NCBI GenBank assembly: GCA_026120185.1 | Contig: JANUWF010000008.1 | Span: 1,364,001-1,428,000 of the forward strand | Direction of reading: 5' to 3' | Length of the DNA stretch: 64,000 nt | DNA from: Voacanga thouarsii | Taxonomy: Eukaryota > Streptophyta > Magnoliopsida > Gentianales > Apocynaceae | Shown: piece by piece, positions 10,557 through 23,200 of the stretch | How the letters are laid out: each line of letters begins with the position of its first letter | Position numbering within the stretch: position 1 is the stretch's first letter | Position numbers and translations under genes: made by a program | Notes under the pieces: model-generated | Database searches by the model: none | Seen by the model: only the letters and a program-made list of their open reading frames with translations | Told to the model about the DNA's origin: nothing

Positions 10557-12451
10557 AACAAGATTTAAAACACTAAGCATTTTGAACAAAACAAAGCAAT
10601 TTAGCAAAATCTTCCTTAGAAAATCCGTCCATAATGAAGACATAACTTTCTTCCAACATTAAATACAAACTTGTCATTCATTCAACCCTTTTAAAACATT
10701 GTAAACTCATGTATTAAATAAAGCAATCCCAAGGCCATCAAAGTTAAGTTAAACAAGCTTATATCTAGTACAAGAAAATCATCCTACTCCGCAAGCAAAA
10801 ATATTGATAACATAAATCATATAAGTCAAGCCATTTAACCAATTCAAGTATTATAAACTCAAATTTACACAACACAAGTTAGTGAAACAAGGAAAACACT
10901 CCACTCTTCTTTTTTTCTATGACTTTAGGAATTGATAGTCTCAAGTGTATGGATTTATCTTCACACACCATATTGGCCCCCTTATAGTCATCACTATTTT
11001 TTCAGCAATTTTCTTTTTCTTCCTTCTTTCTTTCCTTACCTTCTTGCCTTTGGGATAGCCTCAAGAAAGTGTGATGCTTCTTTGTATCTTCTCTTACACT
11101 AACTGTTTTAGCCCCTTTTTTAGCAAAATGTCTCTTTTTTTCATTTTTTTTTAAATGAAGGTAATTTTTTTTCAACTCCATATTTTGTTCAACTCACATT
11201 TTTTTCAATTCATTTTTTTTTATTGCCTCACATTCCTTATCCACAACTCAAAATCAGCCAAACTTTGAATCTATAATGCAAGAATTAGTCAACAACTCTT
11301 CTAATATTTCATCATATTATCCATATTCAAACTTAAAGAATAAAATAAAACTCAAATACCAAATATAACCAAGGTTAACTTAAATTCTCAAGACTTAGCC
11401 AAATCCAACTTAATACACAAGTTTAACTTTTTAATAAAAATCAAACCATAATAAATGACAAATCCATATCCAAAGTTAAAAGAAAATCATCACTCCATTA
11501 TAGACAAATAAGTTCAATTTAGCTCCAAAATCTCTAAACTTTCAAATTTTTCAAATTTTTTAATTTTTTAACAAAATTGTTTGATACCAAAAAAATACCA
11601 AGATCATTGATAAAAACTTGGACAACTAAGAAAACACAAAGATCATACCAAGAAAATACTAAGATCATTGATAAAAATTTGGACAAAAAATATTACTAAA
11701 CCACTCCCCCACACTTAAACTGGACAATGTCCTCATTGGCCAAAAATAATGCAAGAAAGCATCTCCAAAGGGACCAAAAAAAGATAACGGAGGGATAGAG
11801 TTAAGGAATATTCCCCAAGTGGAATATTCCCCAAGTGAGATGGAGTTAATGCTCCAATAAATATTAAATACAAAATAGAGAGAAGAACTTGTCGAGGAGG
11901 ACTTTATTCCGACTTACAAAGAAAATAATAAGAAAAGAAAGGCATATGTAAATAAAAGAAAACAAACTAAAAATCCTAAGAAAGTAAATAAAGACACGAC
12001 TCACTCCCTCACACTTAAGATGGAAAATATTTTCCTTATTACTAGGAGAAATAACACCTAAGAACTCCAAACACAAAACAAAGATACAAACTCTTTCCAC
12101 TTATCATACTTCTTCATCAAATCTTTGAAAAATAAATTAATGCTCATTGAAAAAGATAAGGATGATGAAAGTACAAATAAGAGAGGTTTTTGAAAAATAG
12201 AATGTTCATGAAAATAATTTTTCTTAACAAAGCAAAACATATGAACTGTATTCTCGAACATTCCTTTAGGTACACAAATACTGTTTTTGACATATGAGTG
12301 CACATGGTATCTAAAGAATGCATCAAACTTGAAATCACCATTTTCCCTTCAAAAGAATTTTCGCAATTAACATTCCCCTTTAAACTTAGTATTTAAGTTC
12401 TCAAAGATGGGATCAAGAAATCCTTACTTTTCAATACATGATCTACAAAAA
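10557..12451 (-). other. Non-coding interior of the non-autonomous element
   Basis: This is AT-rich sequence with T- and A-runs near 11110-11220. It carries two purine-rich blocks (minus-strand AAGTGTGGGGGAGTGG near 11705; AAGTGTGAGGGAGTGAG near 12000) like the internal block of Athila copy 1 at 5778. Two overlapping minus-strand reading frames of 81 and 65 codons (12058-12341) lie just downstream of the intact ORF. They show no motif I recognise and may be chance. The same layout recurs at 34584-35860. Confidence 0.6.
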
Positions 12452-12967
12452 CTAAGTTACCTCTCTTTGGATAGGTGAAGGGTAGAAATTACCACGATTC
12501 TCCAAGGACTTCTTATGATGTAGCATTGATAGATCCAACTCCTTGAGGTGTGGTAAACTCAACACATCATTATGGGGACCATTGATCTCCAAGAGGCGAG
12601 AGAAACCTAAGAAATCATGTGATAAAGAGAAATTAGAATTATTAACATATAGAGTAGAATTAACTACCTCTCTTGCCACACTGTGTGCTTGTTCCTCATA
12701 TCCTCTTTCCTCTCCTTGGGGATCCTCTTGGTCAATCGTATGGGTCTTTATGGCATCTTCAACTAACTTGGCTAATTGTGTTCTTTGATAACTCATACGT
12801 TGAGATGCTTCTTCATGCCACCTAATAGACGTGTTTGTGTTGGCAATAAAGGATTTGATTGAAGTTTCAAGTGATGTCTCACTAAAAGCGGTAATTCGAG
12901 CTTGCAAACTTGCCAACGTATCGTCATTGTAGTTCCTCTGGCAATGTGCCCATGAATAATTGTCCAT
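12452..12967 (-). CDS. Uncharacterised 171-aa protein of the non-autonomous element
   Basis: I do not recognise this protein. It is intact from ATG (12967) to stop and starts about 200 bp downstream of the primer site, the position of gag in an LTR element. It begins MDNYSWAHCQRNYND. A mostly polar, probably helical region follows (LASLQARITAFSETSLETSI; MSYQRTQLAKLVEDAIK), then an acidic patch (DQEDPQGEERGYEEQ). The C-terminal half has GFSRLLEINGPHNDVLSLPHL. I see no zinc knuckle, signal peptide or membrane segment. Being open inside an element whose LTRs have diverged noticeably, it is either a real accessory or gag-like product or a lucky survivor. The start is the first ATG of the frame. 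Coding status is inferred. Confidence 0.5.
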   Translation of the reverse strand: MDNYSWAHCQRNYNDDTLASLQARITAFSETSLETSIKSFIANTNTSIRWHEEASQRMSYQRTQLAKLVEDAIKTHTIDQEDPQGEERGYEEQAHSVAREVVNSTLYVNNSNFSLSHDFLGFSRLLEINGPHNDVLSLPHLKELDLSMLHHKKSLENRGNFYPSPIQREVT

Positions 12968-13160
12968 GATGATGTTTTAAATCTCGCACTCAAAGAAAAA
13001 TAAATATTAAATAAAAAATAAAAATAAAAACAAACAAATACAACAAACTAAAATAAAAAATAAAGAAAAGAAAAATACACAAATTACCTAAATACAAAAG
13101 TTAGTGATATTTACAAAAACAACAACGGCTAAATCAACAAGATTCTAGTGTTTCCGATAG

Positions 13161-13184
13161 TGCCCATCCCCGACAATGGCCCCA
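13161..13184 (-). promoter_or_regulatory. Primer binding site resembling tRNA-Asp
   Basis: On the minus strand, just inside the 5' LTR, the sequence reads GGGGCCATTGTCGGGGATGG. This is close to the tRNA-Asp-type primer site reported for Athila/Tat elements (TGGCGCCGTTGCCGGGGA). It sits six bases from the LTR edge. The match is imperfect, as expected after decay. Confidence 0.65.
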
Positions 13185-13190
13185 AAGACT

Positions 13191-14726
13191 TAATGCGTGT
13201 TTTTTAGTGTAGAAAATATTACCAACAAATTACATAATCAATCAAGCTTTAATTAAAATGTTAACCACTAAAACTACATATACGGGTAAGTATACTCATC
13301 ATATAGTATAGGGAATAGCAAGTATCAAATCTACGAGAACTTAGGCTCCTACCCTACTTTATCCAAATCTTTATTGTTTAGCCAATAAAATAAGAAGAGA
13401 ATAAAAAAGAAAATTAAATAAAAATAACAATAGATATAACTCAATGATGTAATTTCCTATAACTAGACAATTATCTTAAAAACACAATATTGAATTTCTT
13501 AGCATTAATTACAATTAATTGTCGTCTTGGGATCATGAAGAATATAAAGATAAATTCCACTTCGTTTGTCAATCCGTAAAAACACTATATTTTGATTCAT
13601 ATTAATAGATTTGTCAATTAAGCTAACATAACCAAAACATGCATTAAGCTCATCACTATATTTTGATTCAATTAGCAGATTTGTCAATCAAGCCATCCTA
13701 ACCAAAATATGCATAAATCTCAATTCTTTAAAAACATGATATTAGCTAATAACCATTTGTCAAGGCGAAATCAACTTAATCTTTGAACACTTAGTCCTAA
13801 AATCCTAACTTCGTCGTTCAAGTTCATTAAGATTTGATAATTACAAAATCAATGCAATGAAACTCCTAATATTGTTTTGTCTAAGTCAATTAAAAGAACT
13901 CGCATCAATAACCAATGATAACAAGTAATCAAAAACAAAAGACAATAATAGATAAAAAATCTCAATTGACTCAAAATTATAATCTCTAAAATAATATCCA
14001 ATTACAATCAAAACATTAAACACATCATTGTTAAAGAAAAGTAAACAAAGGATAAAAGATAAAACTCATAGATAAGCCCTTCTTCTTCTCTTGAAAACCT
14101 CATTTGAACAATGCTCATTTGAGTGGTTGTTGAGTAGCTAGTTTGGATCCTTCAAATCACATCTTTCTCTTGTGTTTTCTTATGTTTTTATAGGCCTCTT
14201 AGATGCTAAATTCATAGCTTAGGAAGTCTTGACCGAATAGGATTCAAAAAATGCCAAAATCATTGGAGAAATCCTAATTTCATGCACAGAATATTCGCCT
14301 TCCAGAGCGTAGCTAACGCCGGACACCTTCGACCCACCTGGCACCAGGTGCACTCTGTTCTTCCCCTATTTTTGCTCTGTTTTTGGTCTATTCTCACCTA
14401 CAAATAGAATGGACCTAGCGTCAAGTACACTTGCCAGACCTGGCGCCAGGTCTGTTCTGCTTTTGTACTAAAGGTACTCAAATTCCTCTGTTAGACTAGA
14501 ATGGACCTGACGCCTAGTCCCTTAGCTCGGCCTGGCACCAAGTACATTTTAAAATTGTTCACTTTCTGCTTGAAATCTACTCAAATCTACACATATTTTC
14601 CAAAAAAAAATACTTTTTACAAGCAAAATGTCAAATAAGAAGAAATATGCCTAGTTATTACAACAAATGTATCTTAAAATAAATGCAGATAACTAGAAAA
14701 ATAATGGTGATGTTTAGCCTCTATCA
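13191..14726 (-). repeat. 5' LTR of the non-autonomous element
   Basis: Matches 8983-10517. Its plus-strand left end is TAATGCG where the other LTR has TGATGCG, a single transition in the terminal dinucleotide. The right end is CTATCA at 14726. The motif TGGCGCCAGG is at 14441-14450, inside the same three-unit array as in the other LTR. Confidence 0.92.
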
Positions 14727-14731
14727 CCCTT
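14727..14731. repeat. Target-site duplication CCCTT, right
   Basis: Partner of 8978-8982. Athila copy 2 integrase sequence resumes right after it. Confidence 0.9.
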
Positions 14732-15915
14732 CCTTTTTCGTTGTTATATAAGTCATATAATCAAAAGATGCGTGGATCAAGATGTGGCTAAGGACATTAT
14801 TCGCCAGTGTCATGAGGGACCAACAGGTGGGCACTATCAAGCTAATAAGACTGCAAGAAGAGTCATAGAATCTGGATTCTATTAGCCTACAATTTTCAAT
14901 TATGTGCATAGATTTGTAAGAAACTATGATAGATGTCTAATGAAAAGGAACATTTCTAAAGCCCACCAAATGCCTTTGTCAATCTTCTAAGCGTGTGAGG
15001 CATTTGATTGTTGGGATATTGACTTTATGTGACTATTCCCTAATTCTTTTGGCTGCAAATATATCTTGGTGGCTGTGGATAATGTGTCAAAGTGGATTGA
15101 AGCCCAAGCATTGCCAACCAATGATGTAAGGGTGGTTGTCCATTTTCTTAAAAAACTCTTTGCTTGATTTGGAGTTCCAAGGGTACCAATAAGTGATAGG
15201 GGAACACATTTCTGCAATATCCAATTAGAAAAGATACTACTTCACCTTGGTGTAACCAATAAACTTACAACTCCATATTATCCTTAAACCAGTGGTCAAC
15301 TTGAAGTAGTCAATAGAGAATGTAAGAGAATTTTTGGAGAAGATAGTTAGTCATACAAAGAAGGATTGGAGCAAGAAATTAGATGATGCTTTAAAGGCAT
15401 ACAAAACAGCTAATAAGACTCCCTTAGGCACCACCCGATATCGATTGATCTTTGGAAAATCTGGTCATTTACCTATAGAGATTGAACACAAGGCATTCTA
15501 TGCAATCAAGCTGGTGAAATTCGATCTTTGTTCTACAAGAGCAAAAAGATTTCTTCAAATGAATAAACTTAATGAGTTGAGAAATGAAGCTTACGAGAAC
15601 CATAAAATATACAAGGAAAAAGTTAAGCAATAGCATAATAAGCATATTTTACCAAACTGGGAATTCAAGGAAAGTGACCAAATGTTACTTTATAATTCAA
15701 GGTTCAGATTATTCCCAAGGAAGCTGAAATCAAGATGGTCTTGACCATTCATGGTGAATAGAGTTTTTTCGTATGACATTATAGAAATCTCCCATCCAGA
15801 AAAAGGAACATTTAAAGTAAATGGAAACAGATTGAAGCTCTATTTTGGAGAGGAAATTGGAGATTTTGAAAAAGCTTCTTCTATCCCATATGTTGTGGAC
15901 ACTCCAATTGTTTAA
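14732..15915 (+). pseudogene. Athila copy 2 pol: integrase remnant
   Basis: Continues the pol interrupted at 8982. The zinc-binding end is visible (CHEGPTGGHYQANKTARR, about 14809-14860; NYDRCLMK, about 14922). The core shows DCWDIDFM with the first catalytic Asp, KYILVAVDNVSKWIEAQALP (about 15057-15115) and PISDRGTHF with the second Asp (about 15187-15213). Here both aspartates survive, unlike copy 1. A later open stretch (15334-15633) covers the C-terminal side ([52 protein letters not shown]). Stops at several Trp and Gln codons and frameshifts make it non-functional. Confidence 0.85.
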
Positions 15916-17211
15916 TCAAAATTCTTCATTACCTTGTTTTTCCTTTCATTCTGATTTTCTATATTTAGTAGCATAACATTTCAATATTTTGTTATTTTGT
16001 TTCACTTTCAGCACTTTAGCACTTTATTTTGATCTATTTTACTTATTTTGTGATTTCTTTCGATGAATATAGAGAACTTTGAATTTCTTAGTAGATGATG
16101 ATCTTCTTTTCTTGCCAAATCATATTGAGATTTTAATCACTTAAGGAGTATTACTCTCATTCTTTCCTCTTTATTATTATTTTCAGTCCCATTACATATA
16201 TTCATATTGCACTTTTTGTTAGCCAATAAGGTCATTGTCTATTTTAAGTGCGGGAGAGAGTGTAAAGTATATCCTTTGCATAATCATTTATAAGTTTTAT
16301 TCATGGTTTGAAAATTGGTTTATGAAAATTTGAGCTAAATTTTTTTATTTCTAGCTTATTTTGACCTACCTTCGGAATGACTATTCTGCTTCGCTTGACA
16401 TGAGCATTTGAAATGAGTTTATTTTGACCAGATTTTCTTAGGTAATTATATATATTTGATGTGATGTGAATTAGATCTTGAGAATTTAGCTTAACATTAT
16501 CTATGTTTTAATAACCTGGTGATATTATTTCTTAGGATTGGATGAGAAACTTGTGATGAAATTTAAGTAAGGAATTTTTGAGTTATTTATATTCTATGAT
16601 CTTCTAGCTAGTCCTTGTTCTGGGTTTGAGTAAATATGGATTGTGGAAAAATCATGAAAGAAATGAGTAAAGTAACGAAATTGCAAAAAACCTTTTACTA
16701 TATCTATATTAAGAACTTACATTACTTTGCAATAGAAAGAAAATGAGATTAGAAGGTAATGTAAAAGTTGAAAATCTTATATTTTATTTTAATTAGGCAA
16801 TTATATTACCCTACAAAAGTGAAACCATAGACCAATCCTCGGTTTACAAGTTGGACTGCAATAGCTTTTGAAAGTTAGAGAACTTAAATAACTCATCATT
16901 CCCTGATTATATGAGCCACTTGAGTCATATTCTTAACTTAGGAAATCGGATAATACTTGTTGAATAGATAGAGACTTACTTAATCCAACTTCAATTGTTT
17001 TAGTTTTATCTATTCAAATATATAAGTTTACATAAGTTTAGCCTTGTTGAACGAACTCAAACTGAATTTTCATCTCAATAGAAAATGAATATTTTTTTCC
17101 ATAATAGTCATTGTGGCAAAAAATCTAATTTTGATACACATGCTTTTTGCTTGGAACATTTTTATTGTGAGTATTTGCTTGAGGATAAGGAAAAGCTTAA
17201 GTATGGAGGAG
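15916..17211 (+). other. Athila copy 2 non-coding 3' region and polypurine tract
   Basis: The counterpart of 5506-6717, with the same landmarks in the same order: the AAGTGCGGGAGAGAG block (about 16247), a GTAAAGTAA / CATTACTTTGC inverted repeat (about 16670-16730), GGTAATGTAAAAGTTGAAAA (about 16756) and the final AAGTATGGAGGAG tract before 17212. No ORF of interest. Confidence 0.7.
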
Positions 17212-18801
17212 TGATAGTTGATCATTGCTTGCATAATCCACGTAGCATTTGAGGTTTAAATTCTTTATATAGGGCTATTTATCTTCTCCCATTTTCTCCT
17301 TATTTGATGTAGATGAAGAAACTTAAAATAAGAATAGAATTCAAGGAGAAAAAGATTGGAAAAGAGCAACATGGAAGACCTATGGTGTCATCACTCTCAT
17401 TCTACACGATCACGTGTAGGACCAAAAGGTCAAGAGTCAAGAATCTGGAGGTCTATAGTGCTATACATCTCATCTTGCACGACACCATACACATCCAGAA
17501 GTCCGAGATAGTAAGGATCCTGAAGTCCGATGGTGTTGTGCATCGTGTTAGTCATGGCGCCGTACACGTTTCCAACACATGAAGAATTCAAGAGCCATGA
17601 TGTCATTTTAAAAGAGACCTAAAGCATCAGAGAATGCACGACGACATGCAAGCCACTTTCTACGGTGCCATGCATTATCGCAGATGACACACTGTTTTGT
17701 AGATTTCGACGGTTTCAGCCACCTAACCTATAAATACTCTTTTTCTTCAAAGAATCAATAGGGAGGCAAGAAAAACACAAGGAAAAACTTTGAGAATATC
17801 CCTTGGAATCACAAGAGAAGTCAAAGAAGAGAAGATCCAAAGTGATTTGAAGAGGAAAAATAGGCACCCAAAGGAATATTGCAAAGAAAAAGAATGATCC
17901 TTGTTTATGAGTTTTTTCTTTTAATTCTCTATAATTTGACTTTGTGGTCTATTTGATTTTAGTTGTAATTAAAGGGTTGTACCTTATATTAACTCTTGTA
18001 TTTGATTGTTATTTGATCTACTATTTCTATTTTGAGTAATCTATCACTTGGGTTTTATTGATTAGATTGAATATTTGGGTAATACTCTTATATTAAACTT
18101 GATAAACAATGTATAAGATAGGCTCCCTTCTATTTTGATCTAATAAATTTGTTTTTCCATGATAAACTTGAGAAAGGATTTGGGGAATTTTGAACATAGT
18201 GATAGATAAAGTTATGGGGTCACATAGAAATAGGGATTCTATGACTTTTTGGCTTGGATTTTGATTTCCTTAATTATATACATCCTTATGTTATGTTTGA
18301 TTTATATGAATAGAGATATCTATAGGTTGAACTCAATGGTGAAAGATTCATTACTTGAGAAAGAGTGAATTTCAATTTATTTTGGAAATTTTACCAATAC
18401 TTGAATTAGATATTGATTGGTTGGATGATGGCTGATGCTTGGATGTTAATGGAGATTTCTCTTTCATTGTATGGTCAATCCCCTTTTCTCTACTTTAAGT
18501 TTACCCTGATGACCTCTTGGCTTTGTCTTAAAAATTAGGTATATTTTTCTTTGTGATACTCTTGACCACGTGACTTGTGATAATTTGTTGTTTATACTTC
18601 TTTATTTTGATTAATTGGGCAATGGAACTTGAAAGAAAGTAGTGGTAGTTAACGTCCTTTTCTTGGGATCTTCGATACTTACTAACTACACTCTATACTA
18701 CATGATAGGTATATTTAACTAAAATATGTGTATATGTGAGTTAAATTGATATTTTATATTAAAACTTAGTTAAGTATTGGATCTATTTTATATACATAGC
18801 A
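17212..18801 (+). repeat. 3' LTR of Athila copy 2, 1590 bp
   Basis: Begins TGATAGTTGA after the polypurine tract and ends ACATAGCA at 18801. It aligns end to end with 6718-8308, including ATTCTTTA..GGAGAAA near the start and the TAGACT/TACACT..GGTATA block near the end. The 89-codon ORF at 17313-17582 lies in a GC-richer part containing GGCGCC at 17556-17561, and does not look coding. The next 46 bp (18802-18847) show nothing recognisable. Confidence 0.8.
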
Positions 18802-18847
18802 TAAATCACTCACGCACTCACAATAGGGGGTTGAAAGACATATTATT

Positions 18848-20269
<1,422 letters not shown>

Positions 20270-23200
20270 TGAAACCCTAGCCGAAATCAACTTTAGAGTA
20301 AGGGGGTTGGGATGCATATCATATTTATTTTCATTGTTTAAATATATTTTTATATGATTTTATGTACTTTGAATTTGTGTTTTATAGTCTCGATGGCTTA
20401 ATTATGTTTATTGAGTAAGAAGGGCAAAATGGTAATTTTTGTTTGAGTGGAAAATAGGGAGATAGCTTGAGGATTAAATAGGAAAAATATTTTGTAGAGA
20501 AAATAAGAACAAGATTTGTTGTGGTTTAGTGATTAGAGCTTTGGAATTAATTTTTGAGGTCTTGGGTTCAAATTCCATCATTGGAGCTTTAGCATGATAA
20601 AATTTTATTTTTGTTTGGGAAGGTTGTATTTTCAGCCTTGTGTGCTTTAGAGAAGAGTAGAGGTGTTGTCCTAGGGGAGACATGATAGGAGTATCATAAT
20701 CCTACTCTTGTGCCCTACAAAAATTTCCAAGGGAATTCATACCCTTCTTGATTCTTAGTTTTTCCTACTTCTCAATTCATTAGGTTGGTCAATTTGTTCT
20801 AGCCAATTTCATTCCAGAAAATTTCAGTAAAGTGTTGTGGCTTTGAAGGATCAGTGCATGCTAGAGGACACCGAAGTAGTGAAGGATTTTCCCGATGTAT
20901 TCCCAGCGGAACTTACTTCTTTACCTCCTAGCCGAGAAGTGGAATTCACCATTGATTTAGTTTCGGGGGCAAAACCAGTATCGCGGACCCCGTACCAAAT
21001 GGCACCGGCAGAGCTGAAGGGGCAGTTAGAGGAGTTAGTGAGTCAAGGCTACATCAGACCTAGCATATTGCCCTGGGGAGCACCTGTGCTATTTGTGAAG
21101 AAGAATGATGGAACTCTGAGGCTATGCATCGACTATCAGGGTTTGAACAACTTGACGATTAAGAACAAGTATCCCCTACCACTAATTGATGAGCTGTTCA
21201 ATCAGTTGCAAGGATTCAGTTGCTACTCCAAATTGGACCTGAGGTAAGGATACTACCAAGTGCAGATAAAAAAGGATGATATCCCCAAGATGGCCTTCAA
21301 CACTAAATATAAGCATTACAAGTTCGTGGTAATACCGTTCGGGGTGACCAATGCTCCAACAGTATTCATGGACTTGATGCACCAAGTATTCCGACCTTAT
21401 CTAGACAAGTTCGTAGTGATCTTCATCGACGACAGTTTGATTTACTTCAAGAGTCCAGAGGAGCATGCAGAGCATCTGAAGCTCGTATTGGAGAAGCTGC
21501 GGGAACACAAGCTGTACACCAAGTTTAGCAAGTGTGAATTCTGGTTGGACAGTGTAGCATTCCTTGGCCATGTGGAGACCAATGAGGGAATCAAGGTAGA
21601 TCCGGCAAAGGTTGAAGCAATGTCAGACTGGAAGCAACTAGAGAACATCACCGAGATCCAAAGTTTCTTGGGATTGGCTGGTTACTACCGGAGATTTATC
21701 AAAGGGTTTTCGACGCTTGCATCGCTGATGACCCGACTGCTAAGAAAGGGTGTTCTATTTGTGTGGAACGAGAAATGCGAGAAACGTTTTCAAGAGTTGA
21801 AGCGAAGACTGATGACATCACCAGTATTGAGTCTGCCAGAGGAAAGTAAACCGTATGCGCTGTATACCGACACCTCGAAAGAGGGATTAGGAGCAGTGTT
21901 GATGCAAGACCAAAAGGTGGTCGCTTATGCCTCTCGGAAGCTAAGACCTCATGAAGTCAACTATCCTACTCATGATCTGGAGTTGGCAGCTATTGTGTTC
22001 GCCCTAAAGAAATGGCGACACTATCTGTACAGAACCAAATATGAGGTGTACACCAACCACAAGAGTCTGAAGTATATCTTCACTCAGAAGGATCTGAATT
22101 TGAGGCAACGAAGATGAATGGAATTTTTGGAAGAATACTATTGTCCGATCAATTACCATCCCGAGAAGGCCAACGTTGTAGCTGACGCCCTAAGCAGAAA
22201 AGTTGGAATGGCCAGACTAAGAGTGCAGGAAATTCAAGTGGTTCAGGATGTGTTGGACAGAATGGTGGAAGTGCAAGAGAAGAGGATTGTTTTCAAGGTG
22301 TCGAAATTTTCAGTCATCATTCCCTCCCAAATGCTGCCAGAAAATAGCTCTCTTGACCAGCTTGGAATCTGAAATTTTATGGCCAAATTTGGACTGCACA
22401 AATGCTATCCAAAATCAGAAAATTTTCTGGGCAAATTCGCAGCTTAGGTAAGCTTAAACCAAGCTATTTTCTTCCAATTTTCTCCCAGCACCTTAGCCAC
22501 ATTTTTCCTCCATAAATAAGGTTGGAAACTAGTCTTGAAAGACCTTTGAAATCCCCTTAAAACCCTTTGCAAACTGGATGGAAAATTCCAGCAACTTGGG
22601 AAATTCTGTACAGAATTTTTCCAGCTTTGTTTCCCTCTTCAGCCCTGACCGAAACTCCATCATCTTTCTGTTCAAACTTCTCTTGAACAACCATGAACTG
22701 AACTACATTGTCTTCCCCAACCTTCTGCTCAAAAAACCAGTCATGGCTGCCCTAAATATCTCCAAGAATTACTCCAATCAAGCCTTGATTGAAGACCAAA
22801 ATTCCAACAATCCTAATTTAGTTCCTTCACCATTGTACTCCCTCTTTTCAGCCACCATTAAGCTACTTTAAACAGCTTTCATTCCAGTAGAATCCCTAGC
22901 CAATAGTCAGCCATTACAGCTTCCAAAAACCTCTCCATTGATCAAAGATTTTCTGTCATATTTTATTTCCAAATTTGATCTCCTAAAATATTCTTTTAGG
23001 ATTTCAAACAACCAGCCTTTCCTTTTCCTATCAAACTAGAAATTTAGTTGCCAAAATCCCTCAAACAATTCGGCAACTTCCTTCCCACAGAATTTCGACA
23101 GCTTCAATCAAAATTCTCTCCATTCTCTTCAACCTTCAAGAACACCGAGAACACCAAGAACACCTACTCACCTTCTCTAGCCTAAGGCCACCAAAACCAC

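Larger units (their letters stand above)
8983..14726 (-). mobile_element. Complete non-autonomous LTR retrotransposon (Athila-derived), 5744 bp
   Basis: It has two LTRs of 1535 and 1536 bp and a 5-bp CCCTT duplication. A primer site resembling tRNA-Asp lies beside the right LTR, and a purine-rich tract beside the left one, so it reads right to left. The 2.67-kb interior has no protease, RT or integrase. It holds one intact 171-codon ORF in gag position and blocks that match the non-coding 3' region of Athila (minus-strand AATGAGGACATTG then AAGTGTGGGGGAGTGG, near 11700-11740). It must have been moved by enzymes of a relative. By eye the LTRs differ at about one base in ten over the first 165 bp, so insertion is not recent. 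A related but damaged copy starts at 32868. Confidence 0.9.

Noticed and set aside
12543..12788. 81-codon plus-strand ORF
   Set aside because: Antisense shadow of the intact 171-codon minus-strand ORF at 12452-12967.
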